A DNA stretch of 33,570 bases, taken from contig JADHZB010001257.1 of assembly GCA_015657535.1 (NCBI GenBank), positions 1 to 33,570 of the forward strand, given 5' to 3'. Source of the stretch: Nephromyces sp. MM_2019 (taxonomy: Eukaryota; Apicomplexa; Aconoidasida; Nephromycida). Both the position numbers and the translations under genes were made by a program. Numbering within the stretch: position 1 is the stretch's first letter; every line of letters begins with the position of its first letter. Below are positions 22,987-33,355 of the stretch, one piece after another. Below the pieces are notes generated by a model that searched no databases, was not told the origin of the DNA, and worked only from the letters and a program-made list of their open reading frames with translations.

Positions 22987-23575
22987 ATGGGGTTCGAGTC
23001 TCGACAATACACTGAAGCAGGTATCAAAATTACGTTAAATTTTATGATATTTGTCACACTTGCTATACGCATTAAATCATATTCTTCTTCCGAAAATCTT
23101 TCTTAGCCCGTATAATAGCGCCTTTTCTAGGCAAAACACCAGCTCTATATTTCGTCATATAGAGAGTAAAAATGATATGCGATCTTTACCAAAAGACCAT
23201 ATATTATGTCGGTATTTATCGAGCATAGGATTACCAGATTAAACGTGTCTATTCAGCTAATATTTTAAAGGACCTCAAACTATTCGCTAGCTACCTCCAG
23301 TTTTAAGCTTCTATAGTAGGAATGTAATCTTGCTTTTTCTAGTTAACCTTTCATATATATTCTGTAATAGTGTTACATCCCAGTGTGATTTATCTCAGTT
23401 TTTAAACAATTCCCAAGTTACCGACTTGTTTTTTATTGACGACTATGAGTGGCATCTAATGCCTAGCTTTAATATGCATGAAGGCTGTTTTTATAGCTGT
23501 AAAATGTATTTTCAAAGATGGCAGAACTCTCATCGTCCACAAGTACCGCCTTTCTTGGGAAAATTTATGCTTTAA
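22987..23575 (+). CDS. Tentative unknown protein, about 118 aa, four exons
   Basis: Exons 22987-23020, 23107-23153, 23229-23299 and 23371-23575 join in phase. The last exon is the best: it has an acceptor (attctgtaatag) and a 68-codon balanced frame with FLNNSQVTDLFFIDDYEW, CFYSCKMYFQRWQ and the end PPFLGKFML. An earlier exon gives DYQIKRVYSANILKDLKLF. An alternative reading of the first exon in another frame (ETILSFLVEILLSAARKW) also looks protein-like, so the 5' structure is open. I recognise no family. Residues C-x3-C (CFYSC) do not by themselves indicate a metal site. Confidence 0.35.
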
Positions 23576-24166
23576 AGGAGCAATAACACCTCGTCATTTC
23601 TAGCCGAGGTGTGGCATGCTGCCGTAACTTCCTCCTCTTTTTATGGTACTCATTTAAGAACGAGTTTGCAGTGTTTCTAGCATTCCTAAAATGTTGTAGG
23701 GAGGGATAAGGGATGTGCCTTGCACAAGGAGGAATAAGTTGCACAGCATTAGAGGCTTTTCTATTTTTTGATCAAGTTTTATTATGTTTTTCACATATTC
23801 CACAATTCAATTAATTTCTTTTTGCTAGATCATTTAACCCTACTAAGTTTCCATCTCTATCATTTAATATTTACTTTGAATTATTAACTTTTTTAGAAAT
23901 AAATCCCACAGAAGAGCAGGAATGTGGTCTGTATTCTACAATTGAAGTATCTAACGTCACGTTTATGCGCTCTGCAGCGTCACCTTCATGAATTTTCTCT
24001 CTGGTCTCTGTACTCAGCATCTACACTTTTAGACTGTTTCAGTACTGCAAAAATTACGGCTAAACAGACCAGTAGAATATCTATGAAATTCTTGGAGGAA
24101 TAGTGATGATAGCCAGTACTTGCGCCTTTTTATAGGCCCATTTTAATCATACAGCTACAACAGGTT
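23576..24166. other. Spacer between tentative gene and NELF-A-like locus
   Basis: AT-rich sequence with no supported exon. It ends at the two-copy repeat upstream of the NELF-A-like gene. Confidence 0.4.
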
Positions 24167-24266
24167 GTTTAGCTTGTTACACCAATCGTACGGCCCATTG
24201 CTGACACTCCAGCGGTTGCGGTTTAGCTTCATTACACCAATCATATAGCCCATTGCTAACACACCA
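24167..24266. repeat. Two-copy imperfect tandem repeat, period 54 bp
   Basis: Copies at 24167-24212 and 24221-24266 share GTTTAGCTT, TTACACCAATC, GCCCATTGCT and ACAC(T/A)CCAG with a few substitutions and one indel. They lie about 390 bp upstream of the NELF-A-like start codon, so a promoter role is possible but not shown. Confidence 0.8.
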
Positions 24267-24321
24267 GCTTATGTAGAGCTCAAAATATCCATTGGCCGTA
24301 CCATTGCATCAACTTGATGGA

Positions 24322-24588
24322 ATGCACGTTAAAGCAGAAAAAAATTCCGAAAACCCCGTCTCTGATTTACTCAAATATTTGTGGGTGGCGCTGATAAAAA
24401 TACGAGGTCATTTGAGTACGCAAAAAAGTTGCAATGCGACGGCGAACCTGATACAAGAAATTTGCGGTGGTGAATGTGGCAGCAGCTTGGTGTATCCTGG
24501 ATCTAGACAATGGCATTTCTTCACTTTTCGTATATGCGTTTTCATAATTTCGCTAGTTACTAAAGATTTGGCGAGCTTTTGCCCTTAA
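24322..24588 (+). CDS. Tentative upstream ORF, 88 aa
   Basis: An intronless frame (MHVKAEKNSENPVSDLLKY...) with a Cys-containing centre (QEICGGECGSS) and a hydrophobic C-terminal stretch (FFTFRICVFIISLV). It ends 67 nt before the proposed start of the NELF-A-like gene. It could be an independent small gene, an upstream ORF in that gene's leader, or chance. I recognise no family. Confidence 0.25.
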   Translation: MHVKAEKNSENPVSDLLKYLWVALIKIRGHLSTQKSCNATANLIQEICGGECGSSLVYPGSRQWHFFTFRICVFIISLVTKDLASFCP

Positions 24589-24655
24589 ACATAACTTGGC
24601 AATTGATTGCTGTAAAGACCTTGTGTTGGGCCCTGTATGAAGTTCGATGAAAGAT

Positions 24656-27600
24656 ATGAACTCGAACAACCTTGAAAATTCTGATATTTCAGATGCGAAT
24701 CCGGAATCTGCAGTTTCCTTGAGTTCTGGTAAGGTCAGAAGGATCCTTTGATTTCTCATCATCTTTTTCGCCTCCGACGCTATTTCCACTTGCCCTTAGT
24801 TTTCGTGTTTCCTTTCTAATATACATATTTTAAATCATCTGCTTACATTGCTGTTGGGTGTGAGTACTCTGCTTCCTTATCAGTATTATGTTAAGTTTTT
24901 TTGGGGTCAGCAATATGCCGATTTCATAGCATATCCTCCTCCGCATTTAGCGGTGTTTTTCCTTTTTTTTGATGAGGCTGCTGACGTGTCTCTTTTTGGG
25001 TTTGAATTATTGGTGTCTTGCCTTTAGTTTTGGAGTGGCGCTTCTATAGCTCCCCTGCAATTTTTTGTTCTTGCATATCGGGGCAAAGCACTCGAGTGAA
25101 TCCCCGTGTTTGGCTTTAAGCGTTTACCTTGATAAAACTTGTTTTTTTCATTGGAAAATTTTTCTTTTTGCTTTATAAAATACACTAGTATAATATTTTT
25201 CTATAAAAAGTGGGAAATTTTTCATTAATGTAGATAATTTGATTGATAGTTTTTTTATTCATTAGCTGTTACCTATTGCTTTAAGCAACAATTTTCTGTA
25301 CGTATAAGTTTTGTCCTGTAGACTTACTCAAGTTTATGCTAAGGAATATGCGATGTGACGCCAATTATATCTGTACCCCATAGATTGTCGTGCTGCTATG
25401 CATTGGTACGTCTAGTGAATGTTGTGCAGGTGTAGTCACGAACCCTGGGAAGCATTTTGGAAGCGCATCTACGTTGAGTCGAGTATACTGTCAGTACTTG
25501 GAGCAAATCAAAGATAACTGGTCTTCATGCCATGCAGCTAAGTTGCTGGCGTCAGATTTGATTGCATATATTGTCCCACGCTTTCAGGATACTTCTTCTC
25601 CTTTGAAGGTCCGAATACTCACCAGTTTCTTGTACATAAAAGATGAATTGGTAAGTGTGTTAACATTTCATTGATTTCCCGCCTTATTGATAGTACTGCA
25701 TTTTTTAGTATTTAGGGGTAAAGTTTGTCACGTTTAAGTATCTCAACTGCAAGATATTTAGTTTTATTGGTGTAATTATGAATATGTTCTGTAGTAGGGA
25801 CGCGTTAAATCAGTTGCAATTCGATATGTTGCTGTTGAATAAAATAATGAGAATATATTCGCTGGGCAAGCAAATTGGATAGTTCCCTTTTATGCACCAT
25901 ACATAAAAATGCTTTTTAGATGTTATGTTTTGGTGTTTATGCAGAAATCAAGTATTATGATTATATTCTTGCATATAACTAGCTGCAGCGAACCCAGTTG
26001 AAACTTTGTTACCTCTTTACAGAGAACAGCGTGCCGTAGGGATCTCCTGGAGATTCTTATGTTTGCAGAGACGGATGCTAATGAGTGGGTTCGAAAATTG
26101 GGGCGAATGCTGGTAAGTTGTGTTTTCGTCGTTGTTCAGCCAGCTTTTGAGCTGCGAATAATTTGTCGAACTGATATGCAAACAAGATTAAACCGGCGTT
26201 AATGTTATTTCTAACGTCTATTTATCAAGACTGCTTAACTGAACAATGTATTTTACAATCGGTATATGCGCTCTTAGGTTGGAACTTTTCAAAGAAGCAG
26301 ACATAAATCTGGTTAGGGTCGTGAAAATTAAAGAAGATATTTTTTTTAATAGTATATCATGTAAGCTTTACTTTTATAAACCCTTAGTTTGCTTTATCAT
26401 TATCATCTTCTTAGCATCGCGTGCGCAGTAAGAAATAAAGGAATTTCAAGCAATCTATATTTCTTTTATTTTGCTTTTATTGAAATTCTTGCTTATTACG
26501 GTAAAAAAGGTACTCCTATCCGTAATATCCTTTTGATGAGCAAATGTGGATATGCTACATATGTTTTAACAAGAGAGAGACTCTGTTTAGGTACTATACA
26601 CACAAAGTATTCACTTGTATTACCATGGTTTTTACTCTTCTGAGTTTGACTGCACGACTTGAATTGGGAAGCTGGGTTCAATGCGTTGCTGGAAATCTTT
26701 ATTCACGCATCAATGAAGCATCATTTTTCTACGCAATCAGAGCTTTTTTTTTCATCTGATCAGATACCTTATGTAAACCTTGGCGTAATCGACCTTGAGA
26801 ACACAGACAGCGAGACTGCTTTTCGAATTATTAATTTCTTAGACGAGCAGCAGAGTAAGCATCTTTAGGATTTATGCTTTTGCCATGGAGAATAATGTTT
26901 TATACCCAATTTGTTTTGTGCCTACAGCAGTGCTAATGTTTGATTCGGGTATTTTTTTTTGTAGAGTTCATATGGTGAGGTTTCTGGCATTTATTTCAAT
27001 AGTATTATAGCCACATAGATTGAGGAGTTAGCCTGAAAATCTATGGTATTGCGAGCAGGTTCTCAAAGTTCTGTAAACTGATAGCCTCTGGCACCTATAG
27101 ATGCTGCATCCCGCCTTATCATATCGGTACCATTTTTATGCTTTCGTTCAGGATTGAATTCCTTCTCTGGTAAATATCATCGAAAACCTGGATTAGAGGC
27201 TCCTCACATTTGTGATCCTCATGCAGAAATTCGGTATATCGCGACTGAATTTAATGTTAAGCCGGAGAAGCCTTTGCCAATGGATGAATACAAGCTCTAT
27301 ATGGCAAGGGAGAATTTTGAATCTTTGTTATCCCAGGTAATGAAGCTTTAAATTTTTTGTCTTGAGATTTTATTTTGTACAGCAACAGTATATCTGTGTG
27401 TGTTGTGCATCTGTGTGTGTGTATATCTGTGTATAATGAGAGAATTATGTACATAACTTTGAATGATTTTTGGAGGTCAATTTATAGTTGGCATCTTGGT
27501 ATGATTGAGAAGTAACTGCTTTGGAATGGGCAAGTTGAAAGGCTTTACTAATGCAGTGCTGCCATGAGATTTGAGTTTGCATGGCCCTACATTTTAGTGG

Positions 27601-28343
27601 TATAATGCATGTAAAATACTAATGATTTCCTTGGTAAGTGGCTTACTAAGGGTTTTGTTTCTTTTGAAGAAGCGAGAAAGAGAGTACTGTAGTCTGTGCT
27701 AGGAAGTCCATATACCTTTTGTCTAAATTTCTTTTGGGTATGGCGTAATTTGGAGTATTTTTAAGAACTAGAGAAGTGGGTTTCATCCAAAGTGTGCGCG
27801 AAATAATCTGAATGGATAATGCTGACGACTTTAGCGCTAGCAATTTTCGCGGGCTTTAGATCTATTGAAAAGCTTGCGAGCTTTAGAAGATTATAAACAT
27901 GTGGATAACACCACCCCCGTAGATAGCACCGTATCAATGCAGAAAAGGATAATCGAGATTTAGGGCTAGATCACTGATTCTGATTCGTTTCAGGGCAAAG
28001 CATATCATAAACGTTGATTCTCAAGTATTTGATGCCTTTGAAGCTACAAGTTTCTGCGAGCAGTAGGCGAAAAATGAAAAAATGTCTTGCTCTCATTGAG
28101 CTTATTTTCCGTAGACATTAACTAATAGACTTTTTAGTAGTCCTTAATATCTTGACTATTCTTTTTCAGATAGTCAAGGATGGCCAAGAAGAGATGTGGC
28201 AACAATATCTGGAAGCTGAAACTTCGATGAAAGACGGGTCATCCAGCCGCTATGGTGTTAGAGACAAATTTGGCAATTTTTCAAGAATAGGTTGCAAGGG
28301 TGTAGGGCCCTTTGCTGCAGCCAACTCTAATCATAGATTATAA
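24656..28343 (+). CDS. NELF-A-like protein (HDAg-type N-terminal domain), about 319 aa
   Basis: Seven exons join in phase: 24656-24728, 25430-25650, 26023-26112, 26278-26311, 26672-26854, 27152-27336 and 28170-28343 (960 nt). Residues about 50-128 align by eye, with one short gap, to the N-terminal helical HDAg domain of negative elongation factor A. Shared features are a Trp at W55, a Leu-rich helix (AAKLLASDLIAYIV), SSPLKVRILTSFLYI, a Leu-Glu-Ile helix (RRDLLEILMFAE) and TDANEWVRKLG with W120. In animals NELF-A binds RNA polymerase II and NELF-C and holds paused polymerase. The rest (residues 140-319) is unrecognised: an alpha-rich part, then GKYHRKPGLEAPHICDPHAE and a C-terminus with RYGVRDKFGNFSRIG. 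The 34-nt fourth exon and its gttagg donor are the weakest link. The stop is the TAA at 28341. Gene likely; NELF-A assignment is inference from pattern and needs a profile search. Confidence 0.62.
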
Positions 28344-29718
28344 TTTTTAGTGTATCCCCTAACCCTCTGATCACTGGAGGAAGAATTTGAAAGGATTCAA
28401 ACGAACTAGCGTTAGTTTAGTATTGGTCTGCAAATTTCAGCTTAATCTTATTCAAGTGCTTTAAGCGAAGAAAGATTGGATGATTCCTTAGCTCTAAAGC
28501 AAGCCACTTGTCCGTTCTGCGTTTTAGAAAAGGAGAATTTGAATTACTCCACTATGATTAGGTCCTCGTGTAGGCTCCTTTAACGATCCGAAGCATCTCC
28601 ATTCAATAATTGCAAGGTACTGATGGTGAATAAAAAAGGTTTTTGTTGAAAAGAGCCTTCCAGGGAACTCCGAGAAGGCTTTTCTATCTCAATTGCTGAT
28701 AATTGGGGCTTCAGAGCTCTTGCGATATTATTATTCGTGTTCCCGCTGATCTGTTCTAATGAATCTTGTGCCCGCTAGTTTCTGCTAATATATTAAAAGA
28801 GCAGTTAGATTAAATTTATTGCCATGGTAATACATAATTTGCAGGTTTTGTATAGTCCTTTGTTGCTGGAGCGGTCAGCATCCCAACCAATTTCATTGCT
28901 CTCCAAAATGTTTGTCAGAAAAAGCAGTTATATCAGCCTCAAAGAATGCAATCCTATAGAAAAAAAGGGGCAAAAATTTCATCCTTCCATACATTTTCCC
29001 CAGATGGGTTTATGCTAGGAGTGTATGTGTGCATTCATTCGCGCAGTCCTTGAAGGCGTGTATAAGCTTTTAAGGGGTATGAGGCTTTTGTGTGATTTAA
29101 CTGAATTGATGAAAACTTTTAAATGTATGGGCGCGGACCGTGAAGTCTTTGAAAGTAAAGACTGGAAATTTTTCACGAGATGATCAAGTTATGCAAGCCT
29201 AATTTATTCGAGACTGGAAAGTTTGTTAGTTGTGGCAAAAACAGTGCAAAACTGGGTTCAGCGTGAGAGATTTATGTGTTTTTAAGCTTGCCAATGCGCC
29301 TTGGATATACCGCTTTACTCTATGTTGATAGCATAATTGTAACATTTATCAAATCATCACTTTTCTAATAAAAAATGCTTCTATCCCCCCTTTTGTTTAT
29401 CATATTTATGATTGGAGGCAACTAGAGCGCATACTTACTAGGATACAATGTATTTCAAAGTAAATAAAACACTACATAATGTTTTATAGAGAGCTCAATT
29501 TCGGGAAAGATATAAAAGGTCTTAATAACCCTAAAAACATTCTATTAGCGGCTACTTCCAGACGTTTTCTCGTGTCGTCGCTAATAAGATTAATAGATAA
29601 AATCCGGTAAAAATGATTACCAGGAAAATTCTGAACCATTTTTAGCATTGCGGTATGCGGATAAATTCCAAGAAGTAGGAATAACGACCCATCTCTGTGC
29701 CGCGACTTTTAGCCGGCA
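28344..29718. other. Probable intergenic region
   Basis: This is downstream of the NELF-A-like stop. A plus-strand frame at 28824-29018 has an acceptor-like aatttgcag but no partners. No repeats or structured RNAs were seen. Confidence 0.4.
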
Positions 29719-30119
29719 ATGGAAGATCACAATTTCGATGTTTCTACAAAATTGAATAATTCTGAAGTAATATCTGCGTTTTTGTACTCGAATTACCCTA
29801 TACTTTGGAAAATACTAGTATCAACTGAAGTGTTCAGCTATACATCACAGTCCAAACTACCGGTGACCGCAAGTTGCATTTATAATAGCTAGATTTGCCA
29901 GCATGTGTGGTATCAATATACTATTTCCTATGGGATATGATAAGTTTGAATATAGAAACGGCACATTATTTGTCAACAAATGTTACTCAATATGAATCCT
30001 CTCCGGGGAATTTAATCAATTATTTTCACTCCCATTCCACAGAACCAATAGATAGTCAATATGAGTATCTACAATATCCGCTAATTTCTCACTTGAGACT
30101 AGCGTTAAGACATTTATAG
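29719..30119 (+). CDS. Tentative unknown protein, two or three exons
   Basis: A balanced 57-codon frame starts at 29719 (MEDHNFDVSTKLNNSEVIS). Splicing from a gtgacc donor near 29862, through a short exon from about 29893 and a possible 35-nt intron, would join it to the frame LNIETAHYLSTNVTQYES, ending at 30119 with a Ser/Tyr-rich C-terminus. Phases agree, but donors are weak. Without splicing, the two frames are separate short ORFs. I recognise no family. Confidence 0.28.
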
Positions 30120-30174
30120 AACCAATCAGGTTGGCACCAGCAAGCTTGTCTACCATTTATTAGTACAGCTTTAT

Positions 30175-30420
30175 ATGTCAGCAAATTCGACAAATAGCCC
30201 AAAGCAGATTAATCCCCAAACAACTAACTCCAGCCTCATCAACGGCAAACAAAGTGAAAATATAAAGTCTAATATCCTCTGTAGAGCATGCAAATATGCG
30301 GCGGCGCTTATTATTCGATACCTTTCGGATGGAGAAGAGGCGGAAGTAGGAGTTAGCTGCGGGAGAATACATGAGCTAATGAGAGAGTATATCAGGCTGC
30401 TCAGCTTGTGCTGGGAATAA
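30175..30420 (+). CDS. Tentative small ORF, 81 aa, with antisense open frame
   Basis: The frame has a polar Asn/Ser/Gln-rich N-terminus (SANSTNSPKQINPQ) and a helical C-terminal half (CRACKYAAALIIRYLSDGEE, ELMREYIRLLSLCWE). The opposite strand is also open for 86 codons over the same bases, so strand is not certain. Further open frames overlap on both strands at 30408-30656 (plus) and 30428-30634 (minus, with FAMPAALEYEKFLSEG). I recognise no family and cannot choose among them. Confidence 0.28.
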   Translation: MSANSTNSPKQINPQTTNSSLINGKQSENIKSNILCRACKYAAALIIRYLSDGEEAEVGVSCGRIHELMREYIRLLSLCWE

Positions 30421-30656
30421 GAGGATATCACATTTCTTTGCTGGCAATGTATAAAAGAAAAAAAAATTCCTTCAGCGTCTCTACAATCAAGTTCTTTAGG
30501 CCGCTAGCAGGCAAGGGCACACGCTTAGTTGGTAAAAGCGATTGGGTATGGAATCCCTCCGAAAGAAACTTTTCATATTCAAGAGCAGCAGGCATAGCAA
30601 ACCTATCAAGTGTATCCTCAATCAATATCACCAAAAGCAGGATAATTTCCTTTTAA

Positions 30657-31587
30657 ATAATATTTTCTTTGATTTTTCAAAATTAAATTTGGGTCTCTAT
30701 TATCATTAGATTTTTTGCGTGTGAATATTATATCAATACTTGTTGAATTAGGCAAAATACCAAGGATTTAAGCATTAAAAGACTTGATATTTCTACCGGA
30801 TAATAACGAATTTACTAGCGAATTCGCTATGGCACGTACAACTAATTGAAAATAAAGAAAAACACACTTTTTTCCTGCTGGAGTTAAAGTAAGTATTTAT
30901 GTGAAGATATTTATCTTCAAAAATTCTCTAAAGATTGCTGAAATTAATTGAAAAACATCTTTGCAGCAAGCGATAAACTGTAAAAAAGCAAAAGGCAGCA
31001 AAAGGAACGCATGGAAAAAGACTTTCTAGTATGAAGCTTCAAAAAAGTCCAAGACCAGCGATAAAAACTAAATTGGATATATTGAGAAAGGATAAATTTA
31101 TAAAGTGACTTTTTGAGATGTTTTAGCTATATGCAGTAAAGAGGCTTAATGAAGAGGAGAGAGAAAAACACAAGTGTGATTAACGGTTAATGAAGTAGGA
31201 AAAAACATAAGTTGCTCCCATTCGTGTGTTTGGCAGTAGACGAAGCACAGAAAAACATAAATTTCTCCTACTCGCATACTCCAGGCTTAATGAAGCAGAC
31301 AAAACACAAATTTCTCGTCTTCACGCTCCTATACTCCTAGTCTGATGAAAAAATATCCCAAGAGATAGAATAACGATAAAGTAATAGCCTTTAGTAGATA
31401 CTGCTTGAAAATGCCAATAGTCCCAAGGAAAAACCAACGTAAAAGATGAAACAAACCAGCAGATATACATATTAATACGCTACTAAAAACAGCCGAGAGT
31501 TAGGCAGATCAGCATATCACATAGCTATGGTCGGTCCTATAACCCCCTATCCACCAGCAGAGTGAGATGACGCAAAGCCATAAAAAT
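30657..31587. other. Spacer downstream of SNW1
   Basis: AT-rich region past the SNW1 stop codon. It contains imperfect repeats of an AAAAACATAAxTT(G/T)CTCC phrase at about 31201, 31252 and 31295 with AATGAAG(T/C)AG nearby, a small degenerate tandem array. No gene is supported. Confidence 0.4.
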
Positions 31588-33087
31588 CTACTTCCTCTTT
31601 GCTTCGGATATAAGTGTGTCCAAGCCAAAAGGATCAGCCATATCCTAAGGACAGAAAGAGAAGATTGAAGATTTAAAGGAAAATTTTAAACACAGCATCA
31701 GAGCGAGTGAAGGCCATAAAGCGGGAAGAAAGCTATTGAAATGACAGCAGGGAAGCTCGGCTGCCAAAGAAGCTTAAATGGGTGAAGAAAAAGGAGACAT
31801 GGGAAGATCTTTCTTCTTTAAGTTTGCACACGCTTGGACTCAGGATGAAGATTGCATACACACAGCAAACCTCACACAAATATAGCAAACCTCATGCACA
31901 CACAATTGCAGCCGCTGGTTATCAGGCCGCTGGAAAAATCGAGCACGATTTCGCAAGCACTAAAAAGATCAACACACACAAAAATACTAGAAATCCTCAA
32001 AAAAATTCGCAGCCATTCAGACAAACCTTCTCGAACTCAACCGGAGCTGTTCTTTCTGCGTTTGTACTTACAGCACCAGAGAAGGATGGAAGCGACATTG
32101 ATTCCCTACAAACAAAAGGCAAATTTACTCAGTATATATAAGTTCAAGACACAATATTATAACTTTCAACAGTGAAAAAGCCTAAAAATGATGAAAAAGA
32201 AGCAGAAAAAAGATGCAAAAGTTCAACTTACAATAAAGCGATAAATATAAACTCAATGAACCAGTTAATTGCAGTCACAAACGGTTACTTCATGCACTAA
32301 AAACTGTCAAAAAAAGCCTTCCAAAGAAGAGAGTACTATCAAAACATATATTCCAAAACAAAACTTTGAAATATCATTTTTATAAGTCTTTCAAAAAAAA
32401 GTGGTTTTCTATAGTGTAAAAGAAAATTCAAAAGGCTCATAGTGTGTGCCCGTTCTTTATCTTTTTCTTCCTTTCGATTCTATAGTTACTGCTTGCTTTT
32501 TAATTTCTTTTGAATTACATTAAAAACAGTAAACACTGCTGTTTTTAAGTATTTTGTGTTTACAAAAAACGCATTTTTTTCCAATTAAAAGCATATTTTT
32601 CAAGCAAAATAAGCTAAACAGGAGGAAGGCAGCAACGATGAGAAACAAAGAGATGATCTCTCGAACATGGAAGATTTAAAATATATACACTACATGCGTG
32701 TCCAAGAGAAATCTCGCTCCCTAAGAACAGTTTCCAAGGCAGCTAAAAAAACATCCTCATGGGGATGTTTTTCTTCAAGAAAATTATGGCAAAAAGTAGC
32801 AATTTCAAAAAAGAAGAATTTGTCGTCAAACATACTGCAGCCCAAGCAGCCCATAGAAGCCTATTTATCAACATATCCGTGATGGAAGAGATGCACTATG
32901 TACACACTATTAAAATTGATAATAATTCAAAACTCAAGACAAATATAGGAGAAATCGATCGTGTAACGCACCCAACACTTTGTTGAATCCGGTCCTTTGA
33001 ATATTGATATATGCCAGCGGCTGCTCTATCAGCGAATAGAGGCTTATCGTATATGTTGTAGTCATCATCGTGACCAGCATTGTAGCC
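31588..33087 (-). CDS. SNW1: SNW1/SKIP (Prp45) C-terminal exons, 5' part outside window
   Basis: SNW1/SKIP is a core spliceosome and transcription coregulator protein. Three minus-strand exons are visible: 33087-32972, 32105-32027 and 31644-31588, joined in phases 2 and 0, giving the last 83 residues. The first has AGHDDDYNIYDKPLF then a helix-like DRAAAGIYQYSKDRI, matching the conserved YN(V/I)YD segment after the SNW domain. The second has SLPSFSGAVS and RTAPVEFEK, matching the family's FSG...GPVQFE element. The last has ADPFGLDTLISEAKRK, matching the C-terminal DPFGLD signature. The SNW domain and N-terminus lie beyond the right edge, because no coding match is seen in 33088-33570. The 866-nt intron 32106-32971 contains a small antisense-free open frame (see 32690) and a hairpin. 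Family assignment is firm. Confidence 0.93.
32690..32854 (-). CDS. Tentative nested ORF in SNW1 intron, 54 aa, MGCLGC start
   Basis: An intact minus-strand frame lies inside the large SNW1 intron. It starts MGCLGCSMFDDK and continues FFFFEIATFCHNF, EEKHPHEDVFLAAL, ETVLRERDFSW. The N-terminus MGCxxC is the pattern of proteins that are N-myristoylated and palmitoylated. An acceptor-like AG at 32861-32862 (atag) would also let it act as an alternative SNW1 exon, but phase 2 from the upstream exon would not give this frame. It may equally be chance. Confidence 0.25.
   Translation of the reverse strand: MGCLGCSMFDDKFFFFEIATFCHNFLEEKHPHEDVFLAALETVLRERDFSWTRM
32747..32772. repeat. 10-bp perfect hairpin in SNW1 intron
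   Basis: Arms AAAAACATCC (32747-32756) and its reverse complement (32763-32772) flank a 6-nt loop. On the plus strand it resembles a stem followed by a T run, but in a eukaryotic intron a terminator role is not expected. Confidence 0.75.
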
Positions 33088-33194
33088 CTGAGCAGTGATA
33101 GAACGCAAAAAGATATAGTTTAAGAGGCGCTTTCGTGGGGGCAAAAAAAGGCGAGCTTAGCAGGGATTATGAGGGGAAATATGCTTGAAAATAT

Positions 33195-33355
33195 ATCTCT
33201 GTAAAGCTTTCTCTGTAAAGCTTTCTCTAACTCTCTGCAAAAACTATTTCTAAATCTCTTTATCTTCCGCTTTCTCTCTAAATCTCCCTGCAAAGCTCTC
33301 TCTCTCTCTCTTTAAATAAATAAATAAATAAATACCTCTCTAAATCTCTCTTGCT
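33195..33355. repeat. Pyrimidine-rich tract with TCTCTGTAAAGCTT and AAAT repeats
   Basis: The plus strand carries tandem copies of CTCTGTAAAGCTTT near 33199-33228, related TCTCTAAATCTC phrases, a CT run (about 33298-33310) and an AAAT tetranucleotide array (about 33314-33334). It lies in the SNW1 intron next to the window edge. On the transcribed strand it is purine-rich. Confidence 0.8.

Noticed and set aside
22960..23003. tRNA T-loop-like GGTTCGAGTCTCG
   Set aside because: The T stem does not pair beyond three base pairs and no D or anticodon arm can be folded upstream; the bases fit a possible exon instead.
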